From positions 8,742,001 to 8,806,000 of the forward strand of contig NC_063151.1 in NCBI RefSeq assembly GCF_020921035.1: a stretch of 64,000 nucleotides of DNA. The letters run 5' to 3'. Position 1 is the first letter of the stretch. Every line of letters starts with the position of its first letter. The position numbers were made by a program, and so were the translations under genes. This document shows, in pieces, positions 36,838 through 49,204 of the stretch. The notes beneath the pieces were generated by a model. That model had not been told where the DNA came from. It saw only the letters and a list, made by a program, of their open reading frames with translations, and did not search any database. This DNA comes from Rhodamnia argentea. Taxonomy: Eukaryota; Streptophyta; Magnoliopsida; Myrtales; Myrtaceae.

Positions 36838-37770
36838 ATGGCAATCGAGGGCATCTCTCTCAGAGCTTCGACCCTTCTTTCTCTTCTCGCCCTTCTCTTT
36901 TCCCACTTCGCAGCTTCACTAGCACAATCAGGGGTTGGGGCGATCCAAAGAACCAAGGACCAACTATTGCTAGCTAGCCTCCAACCAAGCACCGAAGCAA
37001 CGTCGACCTCACCAGGATCAATCTCTTCCCAGCTGTTCCTCACTTCCCCTTCAGGGATTTCTGCGGCCTACCTCGTCAGGCCTGTGAACTCCGCCAGTGC
37101 AGGTGGTCACGACTACTGTTACATCCAAATCCAAGGAGGGGGCAGCGCAGTTTGGAAGTCGACATGTGCTTCTGTAAGCCAAGCCAACTCTTGCAGCCTT
37201 GTATTTTCCGGCTCAGGCCTTGAGATATTCGATGGAAGCCGGTCTTCCTGGAGAACTAATGTGGATGGGGGTCATCGTCATAATCCAGAGACCCTGCTTC
37301 TTCTTGATGGGGGAGACTTGCAAATCAGGGACCAGAGTGGAAGGATCGTGTGGATGGCGAGTGGAAGTCAAGCAGTCGACCAGAACTGTGGGTCTTTTGG
37401 GACCCCTAGAGAAAACTTTGCTTCCCCGCCATTTGGCAGTCCTAGTTACAAAGGCGAACCCGAATCTCTGTCATCGTCATCTTCATCATCTCTTGGGCAG
37501 AGTTTGGATCACAATGGTGAAGAATCTGAAATGGGTTATGACAATAATTACCAGCAGCAACAGGAGACGATGAATTATCCACAGCAACAGAGTCTCTCGG
37601 GCTTCAACCAGCCATTTTCTACCTTGAACCAGCCATTTGGTGCCAGTAACCAGGAAGGGCTGGTGGACAATGGTCCTTTTGAGAATGGGGTCTCCGAGAG
37701 GAGACTCATGATCAGTTTTGTTTTGTGTTCTTCAATCATTTTGTTGGCTTGCCATCACTTTTTTCCGTAA
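36838..37770 (+). CDS. Secreted, probably GPI-anchored protein with bulb-type-lectin-like domain
   Basis: Single exon, 310 residues. A signal peptide is clear (LLSLLALLFSHFAASLAQ, residues about 13-30). Residues about 70-185 resemble a bulb-type (mannose-binding) lectin beta-prism: YCYIQIQGGGSAVWKST, SCSLVFSGSGLEIFDG, LLLLDGGDLQIRDQSGRIVWMASG. The classic QxDxNxVxY sugar-binding motif is not intact, so sugar binding is doubtful. The later part is low complexity (Ser run, Gln-rich, FNQPF/LNQPF repeats), then a short basic ERR and a C-terminal hydrophobic tail (LMISFVLCSSIILLACHHFF), as in GPI-anchored proteins. The start ATG at 36838 is the first in frame and directly precedes the signal peptide. 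Function is unknown; a cell-wall or plasma-membrane role is inferred from the targeting signals. Confidence 0.82.
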   Translation: MAIEGISLRASTLLSLLALLFSHFAASLAQSGVGAIQRTKDQLLLASLQPSTEATSTSPGSISSQLFLTSPSGISAAYLVRPVNSASAGGHDYCYIQIQGGGSAVWKSTCASVSQANSCSLVFSGSGLEIFDGSRSSWRTNVDGGHRHNPETLLLLDGGDLQIRDQSGRIVWMASGSQAVDQNCGSFGTPRENFASPPFGSPSYKGEPESLSSSSSSSLGQSLDHNGEESEMGYDNNYQQQQETMNYPQQQSLSGFNQPFSTLNQPFGASNQEGLVDNGPFENGVSERRLMISFVLCSSIILLACHHFFP

Positions 37771-37880
37771 TCTCTCTCTCTAAAAAATAGTGTAAAGTGA
37801 TCGAGGATGCATTTGACATCGAGTGGAAAGCCGTTTTCTTGTATCAGGCAGATGATTTGGGGCACTTTCGTTAGGTTTAT
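37771..37880 (+). other. 3' flank of the lectin-like gene
   Basis: Short CT repeat then AT-rich DNA; no gene. Confidence 0.4.
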
Positions 37881-37881
37881 T

Positions 37882-38072
37882 TTACGAAAAATGAATGATT
37901 TGAACAATAATTTTTTTAAAAAATTGATAGCTCATATCGATTGAAATAATTAATCAATCAAAAATATTTTCATTGTCCATAACACTTTATGTCTAAATAT
38001 TTTCGTGAACGGTGAAAATATTTTAGGTTTAGTCATTTTCGTAAGCGATACAAACAATCATTTTCAAAAACT
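37882..38072. repeat. Short MITE, family M, copy 1
   Basis: TTTTACGAAAAATGAATGATTTG at the left and ..TAGTCATTTTCGTAAGCGATA at the right form an imperfect inverted repeat. The whole element matches a second copy at 45408-45592 (shared TTCATTATCGACAAT-like and GTCTAAATATTTTCGTGAA words). Confidence 0.65.
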
Positions 38073-38163
38073 TGTACTTCTTTTCTATTCTTCCGTTTCA
38101 TTACCGGAAAAAATTTTGACGAATAAATGGGTTATATGATTTCACGGTGGATCAGCAAATTCT

Positions 38164-38248
38164 TGGGCCAAGCTGGATTCGAACCAACATAGATATATTG
38201 CCAACAAATTTACAGTCCGTCCCCATTAACCGCTTGGGCATCGACACC
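38164..38248 (-). pseudogene. trnY-GUA: Degraded plastid-type tRNA-Tyr (GUA) in nuclear DNA
   Basis: The minus strand reads TCGATGCCCAAGCGGTTAATG..., then GACTGTAAATTTG (anticodon GTA) and GGTTCGAATCCAGCTTGG, closely matching plastid trnY-GUA. Differences are mostly C-to-T or G-to-A, plus an extra T near the 5' end, the usual decay of methylated organelle inserts. The flanking sequence to about 38345 may also be organelle DNA. Not expected to be functional in the nucleus. Confidence 0.72.
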
Positions 38249-39749
<1,501 letters not shown>

Positions 39750-40332
39750 AATTATCAAAAAAGTACTAAATCTATCATAATTGTGTCAATTCAGTCATAA
39801 ATCTTTTTTACCAATTGAGTCCTAAACCTTTTATAGTTATGACAATTCAGTCCACTTTGTTGGCCAGCGCTAACGTGTGGCGTCTCCAACGTGGACAACT
39901 TTTAATAATATTTTAATTTTTAATTTTTTTCATTTATTTTTTCTTATTATTATTTTTTTATCTTTCTTTATTTTTTCCTACCCCTACCGTGGCCGGCGAG
40001 TTGGGGCCGACAAGGGTCGCCGAATCGAGGCGGCGTCGCCTAGATTTGGTCGAGGGCGGCCTCACCATGGCCTCGCCCGTGTGGTCATTGTTGCTCGAGC
40101 AAGGGCCGCAAAGCCCATGATGGCCACAATACGAGTAGGAAGAAAAAACAAAAGAAAGAGAAAAATATAACGAAAAATAATAAAATTATTATTAAAAATA
40201 ATCCACATAAGCGTCGGCCGGCAAAGTAGACTAAATTGGTACAATTACGAAAGGTTTAGGACTCAATTAGCTAAAAAAAGTTTAAAACTAAATTGACACA
40301 ATTATAATAGGTTTAATACTTTTTTTGGTAAT
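39750..40332. repeat. Long-TIR fold-back element, copy E
   Basis: Best-preserved copy. The left arm ATTATCAAAAAAGTACTAAA.. and right arm ..TTTAATACTTTTTTTGGTAAT pair over more than 150 bases, both with 'AATTGTGTCAATT' and 'GAGTCCTAAACCTTT' words. The core at 39990-40130 is GC-rich (ggccggcgag..cgaggcggcg). Confidence 0.82.
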
Positions 40333-41200
40333 GACCCGACACAATTTCGCACGTTCATGTCACCGATATGCAATCGCAGAAAAGGCGGAAATCCGGCATG
40401 AAACATACCGAAAAAAGTAGAAATATAATGGAGCATATGCGCGTGCAATTTATGTGGTCCCTTTTTCGCACTGCATTTCTTCATAGAAGAAGAATTAGAT
40501 TGGGCCCTCGCATGGCATTGAGAAAGTGACCTGCTAACGTTAAACGTGCGAACCACGTTGCCAACGGATGCCCCGCAGTTGCCCTCCGATGATCAAGTCG
40601 GTAATTGGAAGAGAAGAAGGATACAAACGACTCTTCTTAGGATTCCGAAGAGATCTAGTCCAACATGAAGGTCTCTATACGTGCACGGGTTACAGTCGGT
40701 GGCGGCCCCATTGCTGCCGTCCAATAGATAAAAGATTTAAGTGGTGTCTAACCTAAGTTCTGTACCATCGGATTTACAATCTACCAACCGTTCCTTCGGT
40801 AGTCACGATAGAATTTCGAATATGATTATATTTATCATATCTTACGCTTGGTGGGTGCTCAAGACAGGATGAAGTCGGATATAAGAATGATATAGCCTAG
40901 ATAAATTTATCCCATAAGGGATGTGGAATAAAGGGAAGATAGGATTTTTAATATCCATAATATAAAAAGTTATTCTTCTCGTATAACAAACTTCTTTGAA
41001 TTAATAAAATAATATTTATATAGTCAAATAATAATATAAAAAAAATTCAAAATAACGAAAAGTTCGTTTTTAGATTCTTATTTTCATTTACATATTCAAA
41101 ATTTCATTTTACCTTATAATGTAAATTTAATAAATAAATACATATATATCGTATTAAAATTCAGTGCATATTTTAGGTATGTTAGTACTAAAGGTATATT
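40333..41200. other. Intergenic DNA
   Basis: AT-rich; no gene recognised. A 62-codon frame at 40568-40756 is not convincing. Confidence 0.4.
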
Positions 41201-41221
41201 AGTATAGTTTACTATTTGGTG

Positions 41222-41950
41222 AAATTTTAGTGAAATTTTCAAAAAAGGATCCCAAATGCCCTCATTTTCTCAAATAATGGCCTAAAATGGACCTTATTTC
41301 AAATAAAGGCCCAAAGTACTCTCATTATCTCAAAGAAGGGCTTGAAGTGTACATTATTTCAAATAATAACCTGAAGTAACTATATTAGTCTAAAAAAAAG
41401 GCTTGAGTTACTTTAGTTATGGACATTTTGGCAATTTACTATTTTATTTTATTTTATTTTATTTTTCCCTTTTCTATTTTTTAAGATATTTTGAAATTGT
41501 AAAAAAAACAAAAAATATTTTGAAAAATAAAAATAAAATAAAATAAAACAAAGAACACACGCGAGAGGTCTATTGATCTCCCATTGGTGGGGCGGCGGCT
41601 ATGGCCATCGAGGTCGCTAGCCCTCACCGGGAGGTCGGTCCTCTCGCTTGTCTACTTCTTTTTCTTTTTTTAGCTTGTGTTTTTATATATATTTTTAATT
41701 TAATTTAACAAAAATTTGGGTTAAAATTTTTTTTTATAAAAATGCCCTTGATCGGTCGAAAAAATTGGCATGCCGGCTGGTCTATCGATAAAGTCAAGCC
41801 CTTATTTGAAACAACCATAGTTACTTCGGATACTTCTATGAGACAATAATGTCACTGCAGGTTTTTATTTGAAATAAATTCCATTTTATACCCTTATTTG
41901 AGAAAATAAGAGCATTTGAAGCCCTTTTTTGAAATTTTTTCAAAAATTTA
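41222..41950. repeat. Fold-back element of a second family
   Basis: Left arm TTTTCAAAAAAGGATCCCAA with a roughly 60-bp internally repeated pattern (ATTTCAAATAA.GGCC..AAGT); right arm is the inverse, ending GAAGCCCTTTTTTGAAATTTTTTCAAAA. The core has T-rich, GC-rich (ggcggcggctatggccatcg) and A/T-rich parts in the same order as the main fold-back family, but the arms differ. Confidence 0.72.
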
Positions 41951-43022
41951 TTAGATAATAAAAAGAGAAAAATAAGCAAATAAAAATGAAATGGGCAATA
42001 GTTTCAGGAGAGATTCTTACTATCACCGTTTGTGCAAATTTTAAGTTCATCTACACCGATATGCCGTTTATGTCAATCGATGAACATGATCGGATATGAA
42101 AATATCCGGCTATATTATTGAGATTCACCAAACAATGTATACAATATAGCAGAATTTCTGAATTCCTATATGTCATATCATATCAAATCCAGTCTTATCC
42201 CAATTAAAAATTCACACAATTAGATGTAGCACAAGAGGGTAATTCCGTAACTCTACCACACGGGAATCCTTTGATACAAGAGCTCCTTTATGGCGAACCC
42301 AACGTGTCTCCACGTCGAAAACTACAAAACCTTGTCTCCATGCACTTGATTTGTGCCCTATTGGATTTGCTTTAAAGATTGTTATCCCTCGGACCATAAT
42401 GCAAAATATCAACGGGCGTGAATGATTGCCCGTCTCTTTCGAGGGGTTCGGGTGCGTGCATGAACGGGATTTTCTTGAATCCTCCCGAGTGACGGAAGCT
42501 ACCTGAAAATGCCAGCTTTGTAAGTGACAAAAACGTCATCTCCCAAAGGAAAAGAAACCGTGAACGGTTCGTATCTGCTGATGCCAAAATGCCTACTTGT
42601 TTGTTTTGCTATGGCAAATTTGCCCCCTGATCACTACGGCATAAGCTCCGCGGGGAAACGTCGAAGACGGTCCGGCCGGACGGGAATACCTTAAGCTCGG
42701 TTAGCGTCATAGCGAGATCGTATGTCTCGAACTAACTTTCGCGCGCCTGAGATTAATGAAGTTTTCGGATTAAATGGCGTCATTTTCATGGCTAGGCATG
42801 TTGTAGTCACAAAAAAAAAAAAAAAAGCTTTAGAAAAGGAATGTTGAAGGGATTACACAGGTATGCCCTGTCCTTTTCTTTCATCAATTAGAAGGCCAGC
42901 TGTTGTACTCCGCTTGGATTGTCACACAGTGAAGGGACTTTTCAACATTTTTTTTTTTTTGACAATTTTTTTAGGTGACATCCTCAGGTTGGTCCCGGTT
43001 ATGGAGATGAAATGATTATGGA
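41951..43022. other. Intergenic DNA
   Basis: No gene recognised; A run at 42812-42826 and T run at 42949-42960. Confidence 0.4.
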
Positions 43023-43548
43023 AAAATTACCAAAACAAAAAAATTAATTTATTAAAATTGTGCCAATTCTATCTTAATCATTTTTTCATTTGTCAATTGA
43101 GTCATAAACTTTTTAAATTTATGCTAATTCAATCCATCCGATCAATTTAGTCTAAAATTTCTGACTTGAACACCGATTGTCCTATGTGGCATGGTCGGTA
43201 CTTATGTGAATAATTTTTAATAATATTCTTTTTATTTTTTATTTTTTCTTTTCTTTTCATGACTTTTTTTTCCTTTAGAGTGGCCATCACTCTCCGGCCA
43301 TAAGAAAAGAAAAAAAATAAAAAATAAAAATAAAAATATCATTTAAAATTTTCTACTATCGGTCGCGCCATGTAAGATGGTTGGTGTGTATATATCAGTA
43401 ATTTTCAGCCAAAATTAATTGGAAAAAATGAATTGGTACAAACATAAAAGATTTGTGATCCAATCAGTAAAAAAAAAAAAAAATAGAATCATGATTGGAG
43501 TGACACAATTACACTAGGTTTAAGAATTTTTTTTTTTGTAATTTTCCC
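43023..43548. repeat. Long-TIR fold-back element, copy F
   Basis: Left arm AAAAATTACCAAAACAAAA..AAAATTGTGCCAATT; right arm GACACAATTACACTAGG..TGTAATTTTCCC. Short core with ggccatcactctccggcc. Its right end lies 14 bases from the target duplication of the solo LTR. Confidence 0.72.
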
Positions 43549-43566
43549 GATGATTCTATTAGTTCT

Positions 43567-44526
43567 TGTTGCGCGTTAAAATCCCTCGACAAGGCTTTGT
43601 CGGCGATGGGTTCTAAGCCCGGATTGACTATGGCCCAATGAAGGTTGCTTACGCGAGAATCTTTTATCGAACTTAATCCGTTCGTTTTCCAAAAAGGGGT
43701 TCTGGGTCGGTTTTGGACAGAGAGTGTCAAATGCAATAGATTTACACAAAAGGGCGCGTTACAAACGGGCTTTCGACAACTTCGATGGCCCAATGTGCAA
43801 TAGTAACAGTATGTGACAGACTTCGACGTGACCCTGGAATTGAATCGACGGGATCGGGAGATAACGTAGGACACAATGCTGGAATTTAATCGACAGCACT
43901 GGACGGGGAATTATAGGACACAATACCGGAATTGAATCGACGGCACTGGACAAGATGGGTGAAGGGTGCAACACCGGAATTTAATCGACGGTATCGAACC
44001 TAACGAGTAGACGCCGGAATCTAATCGACGACACCAAACTCTGGATATGATACTCGCCGGAATTGAATCGACGACGGGGATCCGAAAACTACAGCTAGGC
44101 TAGGCTAAAGGCTAAAGGTTAAGAGCTAAGAGCTAGTTTGAAAATGCAAGTGTTTTGGATTTGTTGTTGTGTGTCTTTGTATCTTGCTATTGCGAGGTAT
44201 TTATAGGCAAGCTCTTTGGTAACCGCCGAGCGGTTTCTTCCTTTGGCCCCACGCTTTGCTCTTTTCCATAAGCCACGTGAATAACGGTTTCCCAGTCTTC
44301 GCGCCTTTTCTTTTTACCTCGTGGGGATTACCGCCAACCGCTTCGATCGTGGCCTCCCTTCGCGCGCTTTTCTTGCTCTAGAAGGAAGTGGCGCCAGAAT
44401 TTATTTCTACACGTGGCATCTTTCTGATTGATACGTTCCTTGCTTCGATGTCCCTTCCCGTAGCTGATTATCGCTTCCTCACGTGCTTGTCACGAGTCTC
44501 TCTTGGATTTATTTTAAGTGTCAACA
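43567..44526 (-). mobile_element. Solo LTR of an LTR retrotransposon
   Basis: A 960-bp sequence bounded by TGTTGCGCG and TGTCAACA (TG..CA) and flanked on both sides by the 5-bp direct duplication GTTCT (43562-43566 and 44527-44531). On the minus strand it starts TGTTGACAC and has a TATAAATA promoter motif (44208-44215). No internal region or second LTR is next to it, so it is a solo LTR left by recombination. The perfect target duplication suggests moderate age. Superfamily cannot be told from the LTR alone. Confidence 0.85.
43830..44080. repeat. Degenerate tandem array inside the solo LTR
   Basis: Six units of about 40-48 bp, each starting CCGGAATTGAATCGACG or a close variant; the spacers between the motifs vary. 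Lies downstream of the LTR TATA motif in its minus-strand sense. Confidence 0.75.
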
Positions 44527-44531
44527 GTTCT

Positions 44532-45400
44532 CGAACATGATCCAACCTCCAAGTTTTATCTGGGCGAGATCATTTCTGCATGAAACTGTAACAACCGGGC
44601 CGTAGTCCATCGACGAATCCCAACATCCATTTGAGAGGGTCCTGTTACGACATTGTTCGTAACGACTAGACTCTGTTTCACATGGGTGAAGTTCGAAAAA
44701 AAAAATGTTACAAATGAACACATGAGATGATGACCATTTTAAGGCAGACAGTTACCATAACGGGGTCCAACACAGTGTGTAAGAAGGCGGCGATGGGATT
44801 GAAATATCACGATGTAGCCTCAAACCAACTAGAAAGCACACGAAGTCGATGGCTTTCTTGAAATACAGTAATTGGTTGGATCAACACTCGAGCACTCAAA
44901 CACTCTAATTACACATTGCTTACACAGTATTTAGTCCCTTATAGTTCGTCTAGAAAATACTCTTTCAATCTCGCAAAATAGTTGTCAAATCTTTACCGCG
45001 GAATTTTACAGCTACAAACATCAATTGTTGGATGTAATTTACGATCGAGTCGCACCTTGGATTGCACACCGAACAGTCCTACACGCAGAGAATTTATCAT
45101 TTGACAGTCTTTCGATTGGACTAACAGTCTGTTTTGGATCGCAAAAAGATAAATAATAATTGATTAGAAATTGCTGCGGGATTTGCTTTTTTAAACATTT
45201 GTGGCTCACAACGTATTCTTATTCTCTCAATCACCCGAAAATTGTTATGTTGGCGAAGCCCTTACACACATGCAGCCGCAACTGTTCACGCAAGGCTTCA
45301 CTTTGCACCGATTTCCTAATAAACAAAACCAACCTCAAGTATGTGTATACGCTTACACTTTGCTCTTGAAAAAGACAAATGGCCAAGAACCACGAAATGC
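44532..45400. other. Intergenic DNA
   Basis: No recognisable gene or repeat. Confidence 0.4.
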
Positions 45401-45407
45401 ATTTGTT

Positions 45408-45592
45408 TCAAGAAAAATGAATGATTTGAAAATAAAATGATTGATTGTGTCGCCTTAAATAATTAAATAATGAAAAACATTTTTCATTATCGACAATAGT
45501 TTACGTCTAGATATTTTCATGAATAATGAAATTATGTTTCGTTCAATCATTTTTGTAAGGTATACGAGTCATCATTCTTAGGAAAATGATTT
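45408..45592. repeat. Short MITE, family M, copy 2
   Basis: AGAAAAATGAATGATTTG at the left and TTCAATCATTTTTGTAAGG at the right; same internal words as copy 1 at 37882-38072. Confidence 0.65.
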
Positions 45593-45899
45593 CCAAATCA
45601 TTCAATTTCTGCAACACAAATGGCAAATGCACTGAAAACGGAAAATTCTTTTCCTCCTCTAACTTGGACTCAAATGCGGAAATTACCGTATTTTGCATCG
45701 AAACAGTTCTAGATATCCCGCGGAGTCCGATTCTCTGACCTTTAATTAATGATCCGATTTTCTTGCAAATCAATTCAAATCGTTGACGAGGTCTAACTTG
45801 AAACATAGATCGAACATATCTCGATGATGAGACAAACCCAATATTACCTTAATCAAGCCCTTCTGATGTGATAAAAGATCATGGCTCTCTATTGAGGAG

Positions 45900-46197
45900 A
45901 AAATTACACAATCAATCATAAACTTATTGCAACGATGCGAATACATTCTTTTTAAACTTTTCCATTTTGCCGAGATAGTCCTAAATATTTACGTGGAATT
46001 TCAATGTAGTCATTTTAGCCAATTTCCACCTGAAAAATCGCTGACGTGGCGGTCTAGTCATCTCTAGCCATCCAACGTGGCACACCGCCACGTCAGCGAT
46101 TTCCAGCAAAGTTAAGCAGGAAGACGTCATTGATATTTCTCGCAAAGGCAGAGGACTAAACTTGACAAAATCGAAACGAGAAATTTAGTATTCAAGG
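45900..46197. repeat. Fold-back element, short subfamily, copy G
   Basis: Centre is a perfect inverted pair ATCGCTGACGTGGCGG / CCGCCACGTCAGCGAT separated by 32 bases. Outer arms carry the AATCATAAACTTATTGCA and AATTTCAATGTAGTC words of the family; no GC-rich 'gcgaggc' core. Confidence 0.72.
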
Positions 46198-46980
46198 CTC
46201 TTTAATTTGCAGAGGCGCGGCAATTTCTCCCGCTACGGGATTTCTCATTATATATAGATAGTCAGGGGAATGCGTTTTCATTCTGTTTTGGAATTTGACA
46301 GATTGAAGTTGAACGTGAGGAACTGAACCCTCTTGAGTTAACTTCAGAAAAGAGAAGAGATCAAGGGTTGTCATGACAAAACAGAGTTACCTAAACTACC
46401 TACCAAGTCGGCACAAACAACAAACGAAGGCAGAGCATTTGTGCAAACCGACAAGCGAGGTAGGACTATTTCAGGCTCTTTGATGCACAAGTTTCGCACG
46501 TCATTCATTACCGTCGAGAGCGAAATTTTTAATCTCCGTGGCGACATCCATAGAATCGCCATTTGCCCTACGCTTTTGTCGAAGTCATTTGGTGTCTAGT
46601 CATCTTTAAATGACGTGAAATCGAAGGGACGAAGTCAAGACCGGATCAAATCAAAGTACGATCGACGCACTATTGGATTGGCGGTCTTATTTTTCAGTTT
46701 TTCGATTTAGCGATTAGGCAGCATCCGGGATCCGTTTCCGCGCACCTCCAGAAGTTCACCTCCGTCCTTGGGCACATCCCCTACGTTGGCCGGACGCGTT
46801 TGGGTATCTTCACCCACAAGCTTTTCGAACAAGATCCGAACTTTATGGCACAAACGGAAAAGCTAAATCTATCTTCATATGAGCCAATACCTTATCGGTG
46901 ATCCGTTATACTAAATTCGATTTATAACCACGTCAACCCAAGTACATGGCTAATGCGCAAACACAGATGTCATCCAAATG
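46198..46980. other. Intergenic DNA
   Basis: No recognisable gene. A phrase (CTCCGTCCTTGGGCACATCCCCTAC) near 46760-46785 recurs at about 47318-47343 on the far side of the poly-A block. Confidence 0.45.
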
Positions 46981-46984
46981 CACA

Positions 46985-47119
46985 TTACGTTAAGAAAAAT
47001 TGTCCAATCAATCCTAGATATATTGTATGAATGTCAAATCGATCATTAATTTTTCAGTTTTGCCAATTTAATCATAAAACATTTGTGTAAGATCCAATTT
47101 AGTCCTTTTTGGAAAGGGG

Positions 47120-47157
<38 letters not shown>

Positions 47158-47895
47158 GGAAAAAAAAAAAAAAAAAATTATTTAAATTAAAAAAAAAAAA
47201 TTTTTAAATTAAAAAAATTTAAAAAAAAAAAAAAAAAAAAATATTTTTTTTTTTTTTATTTAAATTAAAATTTAAATTTTATTTATTTTTTATTCTTTTC
47301 GCTTTGTTAATTTAATCCTCCGTCCTTGGGCACATCCCCTACCTTGGCCGATGACTCTTGCATGGACCGGGCGAGGGCATCACGACCCTCGCTATATCCG
47401 GGCGAGGGTTGCCTCACCCTTGATCGGCCCTAGGTTAGGCCAGCAAGGGCCAGGCAAGGTTCGGTTAGCCACTTCATCTGCCCAAGGTTGGAAAGAAAAA
47501 AAGAGAGAGAAAGGAAAGGAAAAAGGGAAAAAAACTAAAAACTAAGGAAAATTTTTAAAAAATTAAAAATTTATCCAAGAAACGATTTCCTACCAAAATA
47601 AGCTGGAATGTCTATGTTGGAAAATAATCAAAAGGCTTTGGGCTTAATTGGCATAATTTTAAATTTAGAATAAATTGGCAAATTGTTAAAAGACTAAATC
47701 GGTTTAGGATTGAATTGGCAGAAATGCGTTATATTCAAGACTTATTTGGTAATTTCCTATTCGCTTTTTTCTTTCAATTCTTGATATCTTGTTTGTACAA
47801 AGGTTTAGAATCAAATTTGACCAAAAAATTAAAAAATTTGACTAAATTGGCATCGGTCCAATATATTTAGGATTGATTGGATAATTTTCTTCATT
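46985..47895. repeat. Long-TIR fold-back element, copy H, probably nested
   Basis: Left arm TTGTCCAATCAATCCTAG..TATTGTATG. Two right arms are present: one ends near 47760 (TTATTTGGTAATTTCC) and an outer one near 47892 (GGATTGATTGGATAATTTTC), the better mirror of the left arm. This points to one copy inserted in another, or a partial duplication. Confidence 0.6.
47117..47290. repeat. Poly-A / A-T low-complexity block
   Basis: About 170 bases of almost only A with TTTAAATT islands and one TGGGG. Lies in the T-rich part of copy H. Its form is unlike the equivalent region of the other copies and may be a sequencing or consensus artefact. Confidence 0.7.
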
Positions 47896-48153
47896 ATATT
47901 GCATTTATACCAAACACACACTTTAGAAGTGCTAGCCAGATTTATCTTTTCGTTTGTTCTCGCTATTGCATTTAATAACGTGCTTTTCAGTTTCTTACGA
48001 AGACATATCAAACTTTAAACATTGAAAAGAGATGATTAAAAATAGGTTTTATTAGAAAGGGCCCAGTTACATTAATCACGAAACCGTTGAAGAAAATTTT
48101 GTAGTGTACATTTCATGTGTAATCGTTGTTTTGGAAATCGAATATCATTACGT

Positions 48154-48732
48154 TTAGGCTCTGTTTGTTTCACAAAAAATAGCTTTCAGAATTTATTTTT
48201 GGATTTTTCGGCGATTTGTTTTATAGAAATAAATAATTAAAAAATATTTTCCTTCAATGAAAGAAGCACATACCAAAGTGGTGAAAATGATTTTCTTTTT
48301 TTGAAAAAAAAGAAATCATTCTCCATCATCTTTCCTCCCTGCATCCTTCACCATCCATTTCTATTAATGATTTTCTATTTTTATTTTTCAATTATTTTAT
48401 TTATTATTTTCCTTTGGCCGATGACCGGCAAAGGAAGAAAGAAAAAAAGAATAACAATTAAAAATTGTTAAAAAATTCAAAAATTAGTATTCATTTTTAA
48501 TAAAATTATAATAACCATTTACGTTAATATTGGCCATGCCACGTGTGATGACCGGGTCCGCGTAAGTAATTTTAGACCAAACGACGACCCGGAAAATTAA
48601 ATAAGATTTTTTTTATTAAATGGTGAAAAAAAAATTTTTCAATTTATTTTTAGATGTCAATCGAAAACAAAAACTTTGACAAAAATATTTTTCAAAAGAG
48701 TCATAATTTATTCGAAGTAAACAGAGCCTAAG
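48154..48732. mobile_element. hAT-like MITE carrying a fold-back core
   Basis: Terminal inverted repeats TTAGGCTCTGTTTGTTTC and GAAGTAAACAGAGCCTAA. Flanking 8-mers TACGTTTA and TAAGGTTA agree at six of eight positions, as a decayed 8-bp hAT target duplication would. The inside (48350-48620) repeats the T-rich/'ggccgatgaccggc'/A-rich pattern and the GCCACGTGTGATGACCGGG words of the fold-back family. No transposase frame. Confidence 0.65.
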
Positions 48733-49016
48733 GTTACTCGTGCACGAAATGGCAATATCATGTATCAGTTATTTTACGGGAGAGAGAGAGAGAGAGCAGG
48801 TGTGGCCTTTTGCAGATGTGGGAATTCAAACCCTAGACACCTTCATTAATCCGTAGGCTCTGTACAATTCCATTCCGCCTGAATTTTCTGCGATTTCACG
48901 TAAAAAAGGTAGTTGAAATTTGAAGAGACCATTACCATTTCCCGCTGCAAATCACATCATAATCAAAGCTTACGTACGTGCCACCACATTTTCATTCCTA
49001 CTCCTTTGACTTCTTC
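48733..49016 (+). other. Thaumatin-like gene upstream region
   Basis: GA microsatellite at 48780-48797; TACGTACGTG (G-box-like ACGTG) near 48972-48981. Confidence 0.4.
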
Positions 49017-49023
49017 TATAAAA
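49017..49023 (+). promoter_or_regulatory. TATA box of the thaumatin-like gene
   Basis: TATAAAA, 182 bases before the start codon, followed by a GAA-rich then CTT-rich leader. Confidence 0.6.
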
Positions 49024-49204
49024 TGTCGATTGGCCGGCACATATCTCACTGTCGTTGCGACCCCCAGAATCTCCCACTACTCCTGAAGAAGAAGAAGAAG
49101 AGGAGGAGGAGGCGGAGGGGAACGCGGAGATTGCTCCATCCAACCACCACGAGTCTTACTTCTTCTTCTTCTTCCTCTTCTTCAATTATACAGGCGCGGC
49201 ATTG

